Positions 1 through 14,087 of a DNA stretch of 64,000 nt are shown here, in pieces. Position numbers and translations under genes: made by a program. The stretch is taken from positions 1,674,001-1,738,000 of the forward strand of contig NZ_CP045920.1 of assembly GCF_009660225.1 (NCBI RefSeq). Reading direction: 5' to 3'. The notes under the pieces are model-generated. The model was not told where the DNA came from. It made no database searches and saw only the letters and a list, made by a program, of their open reading frames with translations. Position 1 is the stretch's first letter; each line of letters starts with the position of its first letter. The stretch is from Pseudactinotalea sp. HY158. Its GTDB lineage: Bacteria; Actinomycetota; Actinomycetes; Actinomycetales; Beutenbergiaceae.

Positions 1-234
1 TCCGCGATGGAGTACTCGCGCCGCTACGGACTCGACGCCCGGCGCCTCGGCGCGCTGACGGATCGGGCCATCGTGCTCCACCCCGGGCCCATGAACCGCG
101 GCCTCGAGATCTCCGCGGCCGCCGCCGACTCCGAGCGCTCCGTCGTGCTCGAGCAGGTGACCAACGGCGTCGCCGTGCGCATGGCCGTCCTCTACCTCAT
201 CCTGGCCGGTTCGGCCGAAGGGATCCCCGCGTGA
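1..234 (+). CDS. pyrB: Aspartate carbamoyltransferase catalytic subunit, C-terminal end (partial)
   Basis: This is the last 77 codons of a gene that begins before the window. The residues around [11 protein letters not shown] and the closing helix with [13 protein letters not shown] are the conserved C-terminal part of aspartate carbamoyltransferase, which condenses carbamoyl phosphate with aspartate in the second step of pyrimidine synthesis. The HPGPMNRG segment belongs to the substrate-binding loop region of the family. The stop codon overlaps the GTG start of pyrC by four bases (GTGA), so the two are translationally coupled. The identification is firm, but nothing can be said about the N-terminus or the promoter. 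Confidence 0.93.
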   Translation, partial: SAMEYSRRYGLDARRLGALTDRAIVLHPGPMNRGLEISAAAADSERSVVLEQVTNGVAVRMAVLYLILAGSAEGIPA

Positions 235-1550
235 CCACCTACCTCATCCGTCAGACCCGACCGCTCGGCGCCGACCCCGTCGACCTCCTCCTGGACGGGG
301 GCACGATCGCCGACCTCGCCCCGCGGATCGACCCGCCCGAGGCTGCCGTCGTCGTCGACGCCGCCGGCACGATCGCCCTGCCCGGCCTCGTCGACCTGCA
401 CACCCACCTGCGGGAGCCGGGCCGCGAGGACGCCGAGACGATCCGCTCGGGCACCCGCGCCGCCGCCATGGGCGGGTTCACCTGCGTGCACGCCATGGCC
501 AACACCTCCCCGGTCGCCGACACCGCCGGCGTCGTCGAGCAGGTGTGGCGACGCGGCCTCGAGGCCGGCTGGTGCGAGGTCCGCCCCGTCGGCGCCGTCT
601 CCGTGGGGCTCGCGGGCAAGGAGCTCGCCGAGCTCGGCGCGATGTCCGAGTCCGACGCCGCCGTACGCGTCTTCTCCGACGACGGCATCTGCGTGCACGA
701 CCCGGTGCTCATGCGCCGGGCGCTCGAATACGTCAAGGCGTTCGACGGCGTCATCGCCCAGCACGCACAGGAGCCGCGCCTGACCGAGGGCGCGGTGATG
801 AACGAGGGCGTCGTCTCGGCCGACCTCGGGCTGCCGGGCTGGCCGTCGGTGGCGGAGGAGGCGATCATCGCCCGCGACGTGCTCCTCGCCGAGCACGTCG
901 GGTCCCGGGTGCACATCTGCCACCTGTCGACCGCCGGCTCCGTCGACATCGTCCGCTGGGCCAAGGCCCGTGGCATCGACGTGACCGCCGAGGTCACCCC
1001 GCACCACCTCGTGCTCACGGACGAGGCCGTGCGCGGCTACGACCCGCAGTTCAAGGTCAACCCGCCGCTGCGCACGGCCGCCGACGTCGAGGCCGTGCGT
1101 GCGGGCCTGGCCGACGGCACGATCGACATCGTGGCCACCGACCACGCCCCGCACCCCGCCGAGGCCAAGGACTGCGAGTTCGGGGCGGCCGCGTTCGGCA
1201 TGACCGGCCTCGAGACCGCCGTCTCCGTCGTCGCCGAGTCGATGATCGACAATCCCGCCCACGACTTCGACTGGGCCGACCTGGCCCGGGTCATGTCGGC
1301 CACCCCCGCCCGGATCGGCCGGGTCGCGGGCCAGGGCCGGCCGATCCGGGCCGGCGAGCCCGCCCACCTCACGCTCGTCGACCCCGGCGCGACCTGGCGC
1401 GTCGAGCCCGCGGCGCTGACGACCGCGAGCGAGAACACCCCGTTCGCCGGCCGCGACCTGCCCGCCCGCGTCCTCGCCACCTTCTACGGCGGCCGGGCCA
1501 CGGTGCTCGACGGCCGCCCGGTCGACGCACCGCGCGAGGCGGGACACTGA
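231..1550 (+). CDS. pyrC: Dihydroorotase
   Basis: This 439-residue protein converts carbamoyl aspartate to dihydroorotate, the third step of pyrimidine synthesis. It is an amidohydrolase-fold enzyme with the zinc-binding HxH motif at His57 and His59 in [10 protein letters not shown], and the late catalytic aspartate in ATDHAPHP. This marks the class I dihydroorotases typical of Gram-positive bacteria. The GTG start overlaps the pyrB stop, and the stop at 1548-1550 overlaps the next ATG by one base. Length matches the family (about 430). It sits in the pyrB-pyrC-X-carA-carB-pyrF operon. Confidence 0.96.
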   Translation: MTTYLIRQTRPLGADPVDLLLDGGTIADLAPRIDPPEAAVVVDAAGTIALPGLVDLHTHLREPGREDAETIRSGTRAAAMGGFTCVHAMANTSPVADTAGVVEQVWRRGLEAGWCEVRPVGAVSVGLAGKELAELGAMSESDAAVRVFSDDGICVHDPVLMRRALEYVKAFDGVIAQHAQEPRLTEGAVMNEGVVSADLGLPGWPSVAEEAIIARDVLLAEHVGSRVHICHLSTAGSVDIVRWAKARGIDVTAEVTPHHLVLTDEAVRGYDPQFKVNPPLRTAADVEAVRAGLADGTIDIVATDHAPHPAEAKDCEFGAAAFGMTGLETAVSVVAESMIDNPAHDFDWADLARVMSATPARIGRVAGQGRPIRAGEPAHLTLVDPGATWRVEPAALTTASENTPFAGRDLPARVLATFYGGRATVLDGRPVDAPREAGH

Positions 1551-2086
1551 TGCCCTACGTCCTTCCCGTGCTGCTGCTCGCGGCGGCCACCGCCCTCATC
1601 CTCTCGGCCATGTACCGCAGCTGGCGCCGGCGCGCCCGCGGCGTCGTCGTGACCGACCTGCCCGCGCTGCCGGCCGGGAGCCCCGCCGCCCCCGCAGATC
1701 CGCCCGTCGAGGGCGTCTACGTCTCGACGACGATCGCCGGCCGGCCGTGGGAGCGGGTGCTCGCCCAGGGCCTGGGGGCCCGCTCGGCCGTGGACATCCA
1801 GGTCCTGCCCGCGCGCGCCGGCCTCCCCGGCGGCGTCCTGCTCACCCGTCGCGGCGCGCGCGACGTCTTCATCCCGGCCGGGACCATCCACGACGTCCAT
1901 CGCGCCAGCGGCATGATCGGCAAGGTCGTCGACACCGACGGTCTCGTCGTCATCACCTGGCAGGTGGGTGAGACGCTCCTCGACACCGGCCTGCGCACCC
2001 GCTACGGCGCCGACCGTGCCCGCCTGCACGACCGCATCCACTCCCTCCTCGTCGCGACCGGCGAGAATGCCAACCCGGAAGGTTAA
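1550..2086 (+). CDS. Small membrane-anchored protein of the pyr operon (PH-like, unknown function)
   Basis: This 178-residue protein has one N-terminal membrane helix (about residues 3-20, [19 protein letters not shown]), then a basic stretch WRRRARG that predicts a cytoplasmic C-terminus. The soluble part (about 55-175) looks like a small beta-rich domain, with VEGVYVSTT and [14 protein letters not shown] gene of this kind sits between pyrC and carA in many actinobacteria (Rv1382 position in M. tuberculosis). Its ATG overlaps the pyrC stop, so it is a true operon member. No enzymatic motif is visible, and its link to pyrimidine synthesis is positional only. Confidence 0.8.
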   Translation: MPYVLPVLLLAAATALILSAMYRSWRRRARGVVVTDLPALPAGSPAAPADPPVEGVYVSTTIAGRPWERVLAQGLGARSAVDIQVLPARAGLPGGVLLTRRGARDVFIPAGTIHDVHRASGMIGKVVDTDGLVVITWQVGETLLDTGLRTRYGADRARLHDRIHSLLVATGENANPEG

Positions 2087-2094
2087 GGACCCAC

Positions 2095-3269
2095 ATGACT
2101 GCTGCGCATGACCCAGACGCTGCGGTGCTCGTCCTCGAGGACGGCACCACCTACCGGGGCCGGGCCTACGGCCGACGAGGCACGACCACCGGCGAGGTCG
2201 TCTTCACCACCGGGATGAGCGGCTATCAGGAGACCCTGACCGACCCCTCCTACCACCGCCAGATCGTCGTCATGACGGCCCCGCACATCGGCAACACCGG
2301 CGTCAACGACGAGGACGCCGAATCCGCCGGCCTGCAGGTCGCCGGACTCGTCGTGCGCGACCCGGCCCGACGCACCTCCAGCTGGCGCGCCACCGGAGAC
2401 CTCGCGAGCGAACTGACCGAGCAGGGCGTCGTCGGCATCAGCCACCTCGACACCCGGGCGCTCACCCGCAGGCTCCGCGACGCCGGCGTCATGCGCGCCG
2501 GGATCTTCTCCGGCGACTCGCTTCCCGCCCACCTGGGCGCCGACGAGAGCGCGGCGCTCCTCGCGACCGTGCTCGCCGAACCGGCCATGGCCGGGGCCGA
2601 CCTCGCGCGGGAGGTGACGACACCCGAGGCCTACGTGCTCGAACCGAGCGGCTCGTTCGCGGGAACGGAACCCCGCGCCGTCGTCGTCGCGATCGACCTG
2701 GGCATGAAGGCGATGACCGCCAAGCGCCTGACCGAGCGCGGCGCCCGCGTGCACGTGCTGCCGGCGGACGCGACCTACGCCGACATCGCCGCCCTCGCAC
2801 CCGACGGGGTGTTCTACTCCAACGGGCCCGGCGACCCGGCGGCCGCGACCGACGTCGTCGCCACGATCCGCGAGGTGCTCGACGCGAAGACGCCGTTCTT
2901 CGGGATCTGCTTCGGCAACCAGCTGCTCGGCCGCGCCCTGGGCTTCGACACCTACAAGCTCACCTTCGGGCACCGGGGGATCAACCAGCCGGTGCAGGAC
3001 CTGGCCACCGGGAAGGTCGACATCACGAGCCACAACCACGGCTTCGCCGTCGACGTCCCGATCGGTGAGCCGGTCACCGCCCCGCACGACGGCGGCCGGT
3101 TCGGCCGGGTCGAGGTGAGCCACATCTGCCTGAACGATCGTGTCGTCGAGGGCATCCGCGCCCTCGATCTGCCCGCGTTCGCCGTTCAATACCACCCCGA
3201 GGCCGCGTCGGGACCGAATGACGCTGCCCACCTGTTCGACCAGTTCCTCACCATGATGAAGGGCGCCTG

Positions 3270-3270
<1 letters not shown>
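2095..3270 (+). CDS. carA: Carbamoyl-phosphate synthase small (glutaminase) subunit
   Basis: The 391-residue glutaminase subunit hydrolyses glutamine and channels ammonia to CarB for carbamoyl phosphate synthesis, feeding both pyrimidine and arginine pathways. The N-terminal CPSase small-chain domain spans about residues 10-150. The class I glutamine amidotransferase domain follows, with nucleophile Cys272 in FFGICFGNQ and the His367/Glu369 pair in QYHPEA. Length and motifs are standard. It lies 8 bases after the small membrane gene, and its TGA overlaps the carB ATG by one base, which suits a 1:1 subunit ratio. Confidence 0.97.
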
Positions 3271-6676
<3,406 letters not shown>

Positions 6677-6680
<4 letters not shown>

Positions 6681-7612
6681 GCGCCGCGACCGACCGGCCG
6701 GGTGGCGGGCGGCCCGGTTTCGGGGTGCGGCTGGGCGCGGCGATGGCCGCGCGCGGTCCGCTGTGCGTGGGCGTCGATCCCCACCCGCAGCTCCTGGCCG
6801 CGTGGGGGCTGGCGGACGACGTCGCGGGCCTTCGGGAGTTCTCGCTGCGGGTCGTCGAGGCACTCGGCTCCCGGGTGGCCGCCATCAAGCCGCAGGTTGC
6901 GTTCTTCGAGCGGCACGGCAGCGCCGGGATGGCGGTGCTCGAGGAGGTCGTGGCCGCCTGCGCGGCCCTGGACCAGCTGACCATCCTCGATGCGAAGCGG
7001 GGCGACATCGGCTCGACCATGGCCGGCTACGCCCACGCCTATCTCCACCCGGACAGCCCGCTCGCGGGGGACGCCGTGACCCTCTCGCCATATCTGGGCT
7101 TCGGCTCCCTCGCGCCCGCGATCGAGCTCGCCCGGGAGCACGGGCGCGGGGTCTTCGTGCTCACCCTCACGTCCAATCCCGAGGGTGCCGAGGTCCAGCA
7201 CGCCCGGGGCGCGGACGGCGCGAGCGTCGCCGGGGCGATCGCCGCCGCGGCGGGGCGACTCAACGCCGGATCACTCGGATCACGCGAATTACCCGAATCA
7301 CTCGGATCGGGCGAATCGACCGGGGACCCGGCGGGCCGGCTCGGCGACGTCGGCCTCGTCGTCGGCGCCACGCTCGGCCCGGTCGCCGAGCGACTCGGGA
7401 TCGACCTGGCCGCGGTCGCCGGACCGCTCCTCGCCCCGGGACTCGGGGCGCAGGGCGCCACGGCCGCGGACCTGGCCGCGGCGTTCGGCCCCGCCCGCTC
7501 ACAGGTACTGGCCAACTCCTCCCGCGCGATCCTGGCCGCCGGCCCGGAGGCCGGCGCACTCCGGGCGGCCGCCGCCCGCACCACCGCCGAGCTGCGCGCG
7601 GCGCTGGCGTGA
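6677..7612 (+). CDS. pyrF: Orotidine 5'-phosphate decarboxylase
   Basis: This 311-residue enzyme makes UMP, the last step of the pathway. It is the longer, type 2 form of OMP decarboxylase found in actinobacteria, with the active-site Asp105-Ala-Lys107 and Asp110 in [24 protein letters not shown] near the N-terminus and NSSRAIL near the C-terminus are typical. A Gly/Ser/Glu-rich insertion at about residues 198-215 is encoded by six 9-base repeats and lies in a loop where the family normally has little. The GTG start overlaps the carB stop. pyrD and pyrE are not in this window. Confidence 0.95.
7268..7321 (+). repeat. Six-unit 9-base tandem repeat inside pyrF
   Basis: Six 9-base units resembling GGATCACTC (GGATCACTC, GGATCACGC, GAATTACCC, GAATCACTC, GGATCGGGC, GAATCGACC) encode [18 protein letters not shown]. 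The units have drifted, but the period is exact and in frame. Confidence 0.85.
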
Positions 7613-7748
7613 GGGGGACCGCCCGCCGGCCGGGTCGCCCGGGTCCCGGCCCCAGGCCGGCCGGGCGGACGCGGGGATCGGGCCGTGCTAGGTTCGCCTG
7701 CATGAGCGTCATCCTGAACACGCCCGCCGCGGCGGAACGAGGTGGTCC

Positions 7749-8060
7749 GTGGCACTGCCAGAACTGAGCCCCGAACAGCGCGCGGCCGCACTCGAGAAGG
7801 CCGCCGCCGCCCGCACCGCGCGGGCCGAGGTGAAGAATCGACTGAAGTACAGCGGGGGACGGATCTCCGAGGTCATCGAGCTCGCCGGGGAGAACGAGGC
7901 CGTGAGCCGACTGCGCGTGCTCGCGCTGCTCGAATCCCTGCCCGGAGTGGGCAAGGTCAAGGCACGGGCCATCATGGCCGAGGTGGGTATCGCCGAGTCT
8001 CGGCGCGTCCGCGGCCTCGGCCCGCATCAGATCGCCGAGCTGGTGGACCGGTTTGGCTGA
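7749..8060 (+). CDS. mihF: Actinobacterial integration host factor (mIHF)
   Basis: This 103-residue nucleoid protein has the actinobacterial mIHF signature: a basic N-terminal helix ([21 protein letters not shown]) and a helix-two-turn-helix region with [21 protein letters not shown]. It bends DNA and supports nucleoid structure and phage integration. It is unrelated in sequence to proteobacterial IHF. GTG is used as start. The gene lies directly upstream of gmk, overlapping it by 8 bases, the same order as in M. tuberculosis (mihF-gmk-rpoZ). Length and neighbourhood both support the call. Confidence 0.94.
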   Translation: MALPELSPEQRAAALEKAAAARTARAEVKNRLKYSGGRISEVIELAGENEAVSRLRVLALLESLPGVGKVKARAIMAEVGIAESRRVRGLGPHQIAELVDRFG

Positions 8061-8619
8061 GTCCCACCGCAGCCGGCTCACCGTGCTCGCCGGGCCGACC
8101 GCCGTGGGCAAGGGCACGGTCTCCGCCGATCTGCGCGCCCGCTTCCCGCGCGTGTGGCTCTCGGTCTCGGCCACGACCCGCGCTCCTCGCCCCGGCGAGG
8201 TGGACGGCGTGCACTATCACTTCCTCACCCCGCAGCGCTTCGCCGAGCTCGTCGCCCAGGGGGAGTTCCTCGAGCACGCCATCGTCCACGGTCGCCACCA
8301 CTACGGCACGCTGCGCCGTCCCGTCGAGGACGTCCTCGGCCGGGGCGGCCTCGCGCTGCTCGAGATCGACCTCCAGGGGGCCCGGCAGGTGCGCCGCACG
8401 ATGCCCGATGCCCGCTTCGTCTTCCTCGCGCCACCGAGCTGGGAGGAACTCGAGCGCCGGCTCGTGGGTCGCGGCACCGAGGACGCCGAGGAGCGGTCCC
8501 GCCGCCTCGCCACGGCCACGATCGAGCTCGCGGCCGAGCCGGAGTTCGACCACACGATCGTCAACGACGAGGTCCACCGCGCGACCGACGAGCTCGTCAC
8601 CCTCATGGAGGGTGCCTGA
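8053..8619 (+). CDS. gmk: Guanylate kinase
   Basis: This 188-residue kinase phosphorylates GMP to GDP. The P-loop GPTAVGKG covers residues 14-21, followed by the GMP-binding region [17 protein letters not shown] and the lid segment. The usual P-loop of the family is GPSGVGKG, so Thr-Ala here is a mild variation. The start is a TTG inside the end of mihF; the 8-base overlap argues for coupled translation. An alternative later start is not obvious before the P-loop. rpoZ follows after a gap that contains a promoter-like element. Confidence 0.95.
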   Translation: MAESHRSRLTVLAGPTAVGKGTVSADLRARFPRVWLSVSATTRAPRPGEVDGVHYHFLTPQRFAELVAQGEFLEHAIVHGRHHYGTLRRPVEDVLGRGGLALLEIDLQGARQVRRTMPDARFVFLAPPSWEELERRLVGRGTEDAEERSRRLATATIELAAEPEFDHTIVNDEVHRATDELVTLMEGA

Positions 8620-8670
8620 CCGTCGCCGCCGGTGGCCCGTGTCACCCGAGCGGGCCCGGCCCGGAGCGAG

Positions 8671-8721
8671 TAGGATGGCCGAGCGCCCAGCGCGCCCACC
8701 GACCGAGTTATGAGGTTTTTC
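8671..8721 (+). promoter_or_regulatory. Probable rpoZ promoter (-10 TAGGAT) and ribosome-binding site
   Basis: TAGGAT at 8671-8676 is a good actinobacterial -10 hexamer, and GAGG at 8712-8715 lies 6 bases before the ATG at 8722. Together they suggest that rpoZ has its own promoter besides read-through from gmk. Confidence 0.5.
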
Positions 8722-8985
8722 ATGTCCGGAACCGTCGCCGTGCCCGAAGGCATCACCGACCCGCCGATCGATGATCTGCTCGAGGCCAGTGACTCCAAGT
8801 ACGCCCTGGTGATCTGGAGCGCCAAGCGCGCCCGCCAGATCAACGCCTACTACGCGCAGCTGAACGAGGGCCTGCTCGAATACGTCGGCCCGCTCGTGGA
8901 GACCGAGCCGCAGGAGAAGCCGCTCTCGATCGCGATGCGCGAGATCAACTCCGGGCTGCTCCAGCCGATCACGATCAAGGACTGA
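8722..8985 (+). CDS. rpoZ: RNA polymerase omega subunit
   Basis: This 87-residue omega subunit assists assembly of beta-prime into RNA polymerase. The actinobacterial motif [22 protein letters not shown], the segment [14 protein letters not shown] and the C-terminal helix are all present. An upstream in-frame ATG at 8710 would add MRFF, but the GAGG at 8712-8715 sits at the right distance for the ATG at 8722, so I use that start. It lies between gmk and coaBC as in other actinobacteria. Confidence 0.95.
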   Translation: MSGTVAVPEGITDPPIDDLLEASDSKYALVIWSAKRARQINAYYAQLNEGLLEYVGPLVETEPQEKPLSIAMREINSGLLQPITIKD

Positions 8986-8996
8986 CGGGCCCGGGC

Positions 8997-10238
8997 GTGC
9001 GGATCGTTCTCGGCGTCGCCGGGGGCATCGCCGCCTATAAGGCCGTGCTCCTGCTGCGACTGCTGCGCGAGGCCGGCCACGAGGTCCGGGTCGTGCCCAC
9101 GAGCGCCGCCCTCGAGTTCGTCGGAGCCCCCACGTGGGAGGCGCTCTCCGGCCGGCCGGCACGCCCGGACGTCTTCTCCGGGGCGCTCGAGGTGGACCAC
9201 GTCCGCATCGGCCGCGAGGCGGACCTGGCGATCGTCGCCCCGGCGACCGCGGACCTGCTGGCCCGCGCGGCCGGCGGTCACGCGGACGACCTGCTCTCCT
9301 CGACGCTGCTCACCCTCACGGCGCCGGTGCTCATGGCCCCGGCGATGCATACCGAGATGTGGCAGCACCCCGCGACCGCCGCGAACGTCGCGACCCTGCG
9401 CGCCCGCGGCATCCACGTCCTCGACCCGGACTCCGGCCGCCTCACGGGCAGCGACACCGGTCCCGGGCGGCTTCCGGAACCCGAGGCCATCATGGCCGCG
9501 GCCCTCGCCCTCGTTCCGTCGGCGGCGCGAGCGGGCGAGCCGGGGGCACCGGCCGGACCGCTCGGGGGGCGGACCGTCGCGATCTCCGCGGGCGGGACAC
9601 GCGAACCGCTCGATCCCGTGCGCTTCCTCGGCAACCGATCCTCCGGCCGGCAGGGTCTCGCCCTGGCCCGGGCCGCGGTCGCGGCCGGTGCCCGGGTGCG
9701 GCTGGCCGCGGCGAACGTCGACGCCGGCCTCCTCGCGGGTCTTCCCCGCGGGGTCGAGGTGCGCGCGGTGGAGACCACCGCCGAGCTCGACCGGGCCATG
9801 ACCGCCTGGGCCGCCGACGCGGACCTGCTCGTCATGGCCGCCGCCGTGGCGGACTACCGCCCCGCCCGCCCGGCCGCCGCCAAGCTGAAGAAGACGGCCG
9901 GCCCGCCGACGATCGAACTCGTGCAGAATCCCGACATCCTCGCGGGACTCGTGGCCGGACGTCGCCCCGGCCAGGTGATCGTCGGCTTCGCCGCCGAGAC
10001 CGGCGACGACGCGGGATCGGTGCTCGAGCACGGCCGCACCAAGGCCCGAAGCAAGGGGGCGGATCTGCTCGCCGTGAACGAGGTCGGTGCGAGCGCCGGC
10101 TTCGGCGACGTGCCGAACCGGGTCACCCTCGTGGACTCCTCCGGCCGCGTGCGCGGCGAGGCCCACGGGAGCAAGGACGACGTCGCCGCGGCCCTCCTCG
10201 ACGTCGCCGCCGCGCTGCTCGCCCCGTCCGTCGACTGA
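8997..10238 (+). CDS. coaBC: Bifunctional phosphopantothenoylcysteine decarboxylase/phosphopantothenate-cysteine ligase
   Basis: This 413-residue bifunctional enzyme catalyses two steps of coenzyme A synthesis. The N-terminal flavodoxin-like CoaC domain (about 1-175) starts with VLGVAGGIAAYKA and carries the decarboxylase motif APAMHTEMW. The C-terminal CoaB ligase domain (about 190-405) has ISAGGTREPLDPVRFLGNRSSG, AAAVADYRP and the lysine pair AKLKK. GTG start, 11 bases after rpoZ. Size and order match Mycobacterium Dfp. The short Ala/Gly linker between the domains is not repeated in 9-base units. Confidence 0.95.
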   Translation: MRIVLGVAGGIAAYKAVLLLRLLREAGHEVRVVPTSAALEFVGAPTWEALSGRPARPDVFSGALEVDHVRIGREADLAIVAPATADLLARAAGGHADDLLSSTLLTLTAPVLMAPAMHTEMWQHPATAANVATLRARGIHVLDPDSGRLTGSDTGPGRLPEPEAIMAAALALVPSAARAGEPGAPAGPLGGRTVAISAGGTREPLDPVRFLGNRSSGRQGLALARAAVAAGARVRLAAANVDAGLLAGLPRGVEVRAVETTAELDRAMTAWAADADLLVMAAAVADYRPARPAAAKLKKTAGPPTIELVQNPDILAGLVAGRRPGQVIVGFAAETGDDAGSVLEHGRTKARSKGADLLAVNEVGASAGFGDVPNRVTLVDSSGRVRGEAHGSKDDVAAALLDVAAALLAPSVD

Positions 10239-10305
10239 ACGCGATCCACCCGTCCACCGGTTGAACGCCGACGGGCCGTCGGCGGTCGCCGTCGGAGCGA
10301 GGGGA

Positions 10306-10319
10306 TAGTCTCCCTTGTT

Positions 10320-10322
<3 letters not shown>
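10306..10322 (+). promoter_or_regulatory. Likely leaderless metK promoter
   Basis: TAGTCT at 10306-10311 resembles a -10 hexamer and ends 8 bases before the GTG of metK at 10320. No purine-rich ribosome-binding site lies in between, so transcription probably begins at or next to the start codon. Confidence 0.4.
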
Positions 10323-11528
<1,206 letters not shown>

Positions 11529-11612
11529 CCGAGACCGCCGGGGAAGTCGGGACACCCGGGATGGTCGGGGGAGCCGGCGACGTGGACGCGCGTTGACGAG
11601 GAGGTGAGGAGG

Positions 11613-13993
11613 ATGGCGGTGCCGGAGACGAGCGGCTCCCAGCCGAGCCTGCTCGACCCCGGCGCGATCCTCCCCGGCCGCGCTCCCGCCGAGTTCGTCG
11701 GGAGCGCGGCCGTGCTCGTCGACACCCCGGTGCCACACCTCGACCGCACCTTCGACTACGGGATACCGCCCGCGCTGGCCGGCGACGTCCGGGCGGGGAT
11801 CCGGGTCCGGGTCCGATTCGCCGGGAAGGACCGCGACGGCCTCGTGCTCGCCGTCGGACCCACGACGGCGCAGACCACCGCACCGCTGCGGCGCGTCGTC
11901 TCACCCCTGCCGGTACTCACCCCCGACGTGCTCGCCGTGGCCCGGGAGATCGCCGCCCACTACGCCGGCACCCTCGGCGACGTGCTCCGGCTCGCCATCC
12001 CGCCCCGGCACGCCCGCACCGAGAAGAGCGTGCGGGCCGAACGGCCGGAATCCGCGCCGGCCGCCGAGCCGGAATCCGCTCGACCGGTCGAGCCCGTCCA
12101 CCCCCGACCCGCCGGGGATCCCGAGGATCTCCTCGGCCACGCCGGCGCCGAGCTCAGGTCGGCGCGGCTCGCGCGTGCGGACGCCGCCTGGTCCACCTAT
12201 GGCGGGGGCGGCGCCCTCATCCGGCGGCTCGTCGCCGGCGACGCCCCGCGTGCCGCCTGGTGCGCCGTGCCGTGGCCACGCTCTGTGCCCCCGGCCACTC
12301 AGGCCGACCGGGCCGACCAGGCCGACCGGGACACCCCGACGGGCCCCGCCTGGGCCGAGTCCGTCGCCGCGGCCGCGGCCGCCACGGTCACCGGCGGCCG
12401 ATCGGCGCTCCTGCTCGTGCCCACCGCCACCGAGGTCGACCAGCTCGCCGCCGCGCTCTCGGACTGGGAGCTCGACCACGTCACCCTGACCGCCGAGGCC
12501 GGGCCGGCCGCCCGCTATCGCAGCTTTCTCCTCGCCCTGACCGGCCGGGTCCGCATCGTGCTCGGCACCCGCTCCGCCGCCTTCGCGCCGCTGGCCGACC
12601 TCGGCCTCGTCGTGTGCTGGGACGACGGCCACGACGCCTACTCCGACCCGCGCGCTCCCTACCCGCACGCGCGGACGATCCTCACCCGCCGCGCCGAGCA
12701 CTCCGGCGCGGCCGCGCTGTTCGGTGGCTATGCCCGCAGCGTCGAGGCGCAGGAGCTCGTGCACTCCGGGTGGGCGCGGGAGCTCGCGGCGCCCCGGGCG
12801 GTGCTGCGGGCCGGCACGGCCCGGATCGTCGCCCCGGACGAATTCGACCTGCAGCGCGAGGGCCGGCCGGCCGGGCCCGCTTTCCCCGCCCCGCCTGGGA
12901 GGTGGCCCGCCGCGCCCTCGAGCACGGGCCCGTGCTCGTGCAGGTGCCGCGCGCCGGCTACATCCCGCTCCTCACCTGCGCGCACTGCCGGGAACCGGCG
13001 CGCTGTTCGCGCTGCTCCGGCCCGCTCGCCGTCGACGGGCGCGACCCGGCCGGTGCTCCCGGTGCTCCTAGTGCTCCCGGTGCTCGTGTAGACGGGCGCC
13101 CCGCGGCGGAGTCCGGGATGCTGCGCTGCCGCTGGTGCGCCCGCCTCGCCGGCACCGGCGACGACGATCCGGCCGGTGACCCCGCGCGCACCGGAGACGA
13201 CACCCGCACCGATGACGACGGTGCCGGCGGTGCCGGCGGTGACCCGGGGGCCGGAGGCTGGCGTTGCCCCCACTGTCACGGCACCCGGTACCGCGCGAGT
13301 CAGGTCGGCAGCGACCGCACGGCGGAGGAACTCGGGCGCGCGTTCCCCGGGACCCCCGTGGTCGTCTCGGGGCGGACGGCGGGCATGGTGGCGGCCGTCG
13401 ACGGGCGCGCCCGGCTGGTCATCGCCACTCCGGGCGCCGAGCCCGTGGCCGCCGGCGGCTACCGGGCCGCGATCTGCCTCGACGCCGCCCTGCTGACGAA
13501 CCGGCCGGAGCTCGGCGCCGGCGTGGAGGCGCTGCGACGCTGGCTGCGCGCGGCCGCGCTCGTGCGCCCCGACGGCACGGTCATGGTGCTCGGGCAGGGT
13601 GCCCCCGCGGTCGTTCAGGCCCTCGTGCGATGGGATCCGGCGGGATTCGCAGCCCGTGAACTCGCCGAGCGCACCGAGCTGGGATTCCCGCCCGCCACCC
13701 GGATGATCGCGGTGACCGGCACGGCGAGCGACCTGCGATCCTTCCGGCGCCATTGCCGCCTCCCGCGTGGGGCCATCGAACTCGGGCCCGTCCCGATCGC
13801 GGGCGGCGGGCCCGATCCCGGGCCGGGGGACGGCCTCGTCGCCGCCCACGAGCCGCGGCTGCGGCTGCTGCTGCGGATCGAGCGTTCCCGCGGCGCCGAG
13901 CTGAGCGCCGCGGTCGTCGCGGCCCAGGCCGTCCGCAGCGCCCGCAAGGACGGGGCACCCGTGCATGTGCGGGTCGACCCGGACGTAGTGTAG
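11613..13993 (+). CDS. priA: Primosomal protein N' (PriA), interrupted by an apparent one-base frameshift
   Basis: Two frames together encode one actinobacterial PriA, a replication-restart factor. The first runs from 11613 to about 12885 and carries the N-terminal DNA-binding region (PVPHLDRTFDYGIP). The second continues from about 12885 to 13993 with VPRAGYIPLLTCAHC, the zinc-binding cysteine pairs and the C-terminal ELGFPPATRM. Adding one C to the CCCC run at 12884-12887 restores PRPAWEVARRALEHGP. As in other actinobacteria, the Walker A helicase motif is absent (ATVTGGRSALLLVPT). Two 9-base repeat tracts sit in linkers. ATG 11613 is chosen for GGAGGTGA upstream; a GTG at 11604 is possible. 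Real pseudogene or sequencing error cannot be decided here. Confidence 0.85.
12300..12335 (+). repeat. Four-unit 9-base tandem repeat in priA (first tract)
   Basis: Four units alternating CAGGCCGAC and CGGGCCGAC, the last one decayed, encode QAD RAD QAD RDT in the loop before the degenerate ATPase core. Confidence 0.85.
13052..13087 (+). repeat. Four-unit 9-base tandem repeat in priA (second tract)
   Basis: Four units of GGTGCTCCC type encode GAP GAP SAP GAR between zinc-binding cysteine pairs, followed further on by an Asp/Gly-rich insertion before the last CPHC pair. Confidence 0.85.
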
Positions 13994-14087
13994 GAGCCGG
14001 ACACCGAGAATTCCGAGGACACCTGATCACCGGCGAGCACCTCGGAGCACCAGCGAGGATGCGGCACCGACGAGCGAGAGGGACGCG

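Noticed and set aside
545-1549. Upstream part of a long frame that contains the small membrane protein gene
   Set aside because: It overlaps pyrC in another frame and is Arg-rich; the real gene begins at ATG 1550 at the pyrC stop.
7268-7321. CRISPR-like repeat array
   Set aside because: The units are 9 bases with no spacers and lie within the pyrF reading frame. No CRISPR array or cas gene was found in the window.
10239-10319. SAM-responsive riboswitch before metK
   Set aside because: The gap is short, with no matching conserved core, and the promoter signature suggests no leader at all.
12260-12880. Independent gene start for the second half of PriA
   Set aside because: This part of the frame is an Arg-rich shadow; only from about 12885 does it continue PriA, so a frameshift explains it better than a separate gene.
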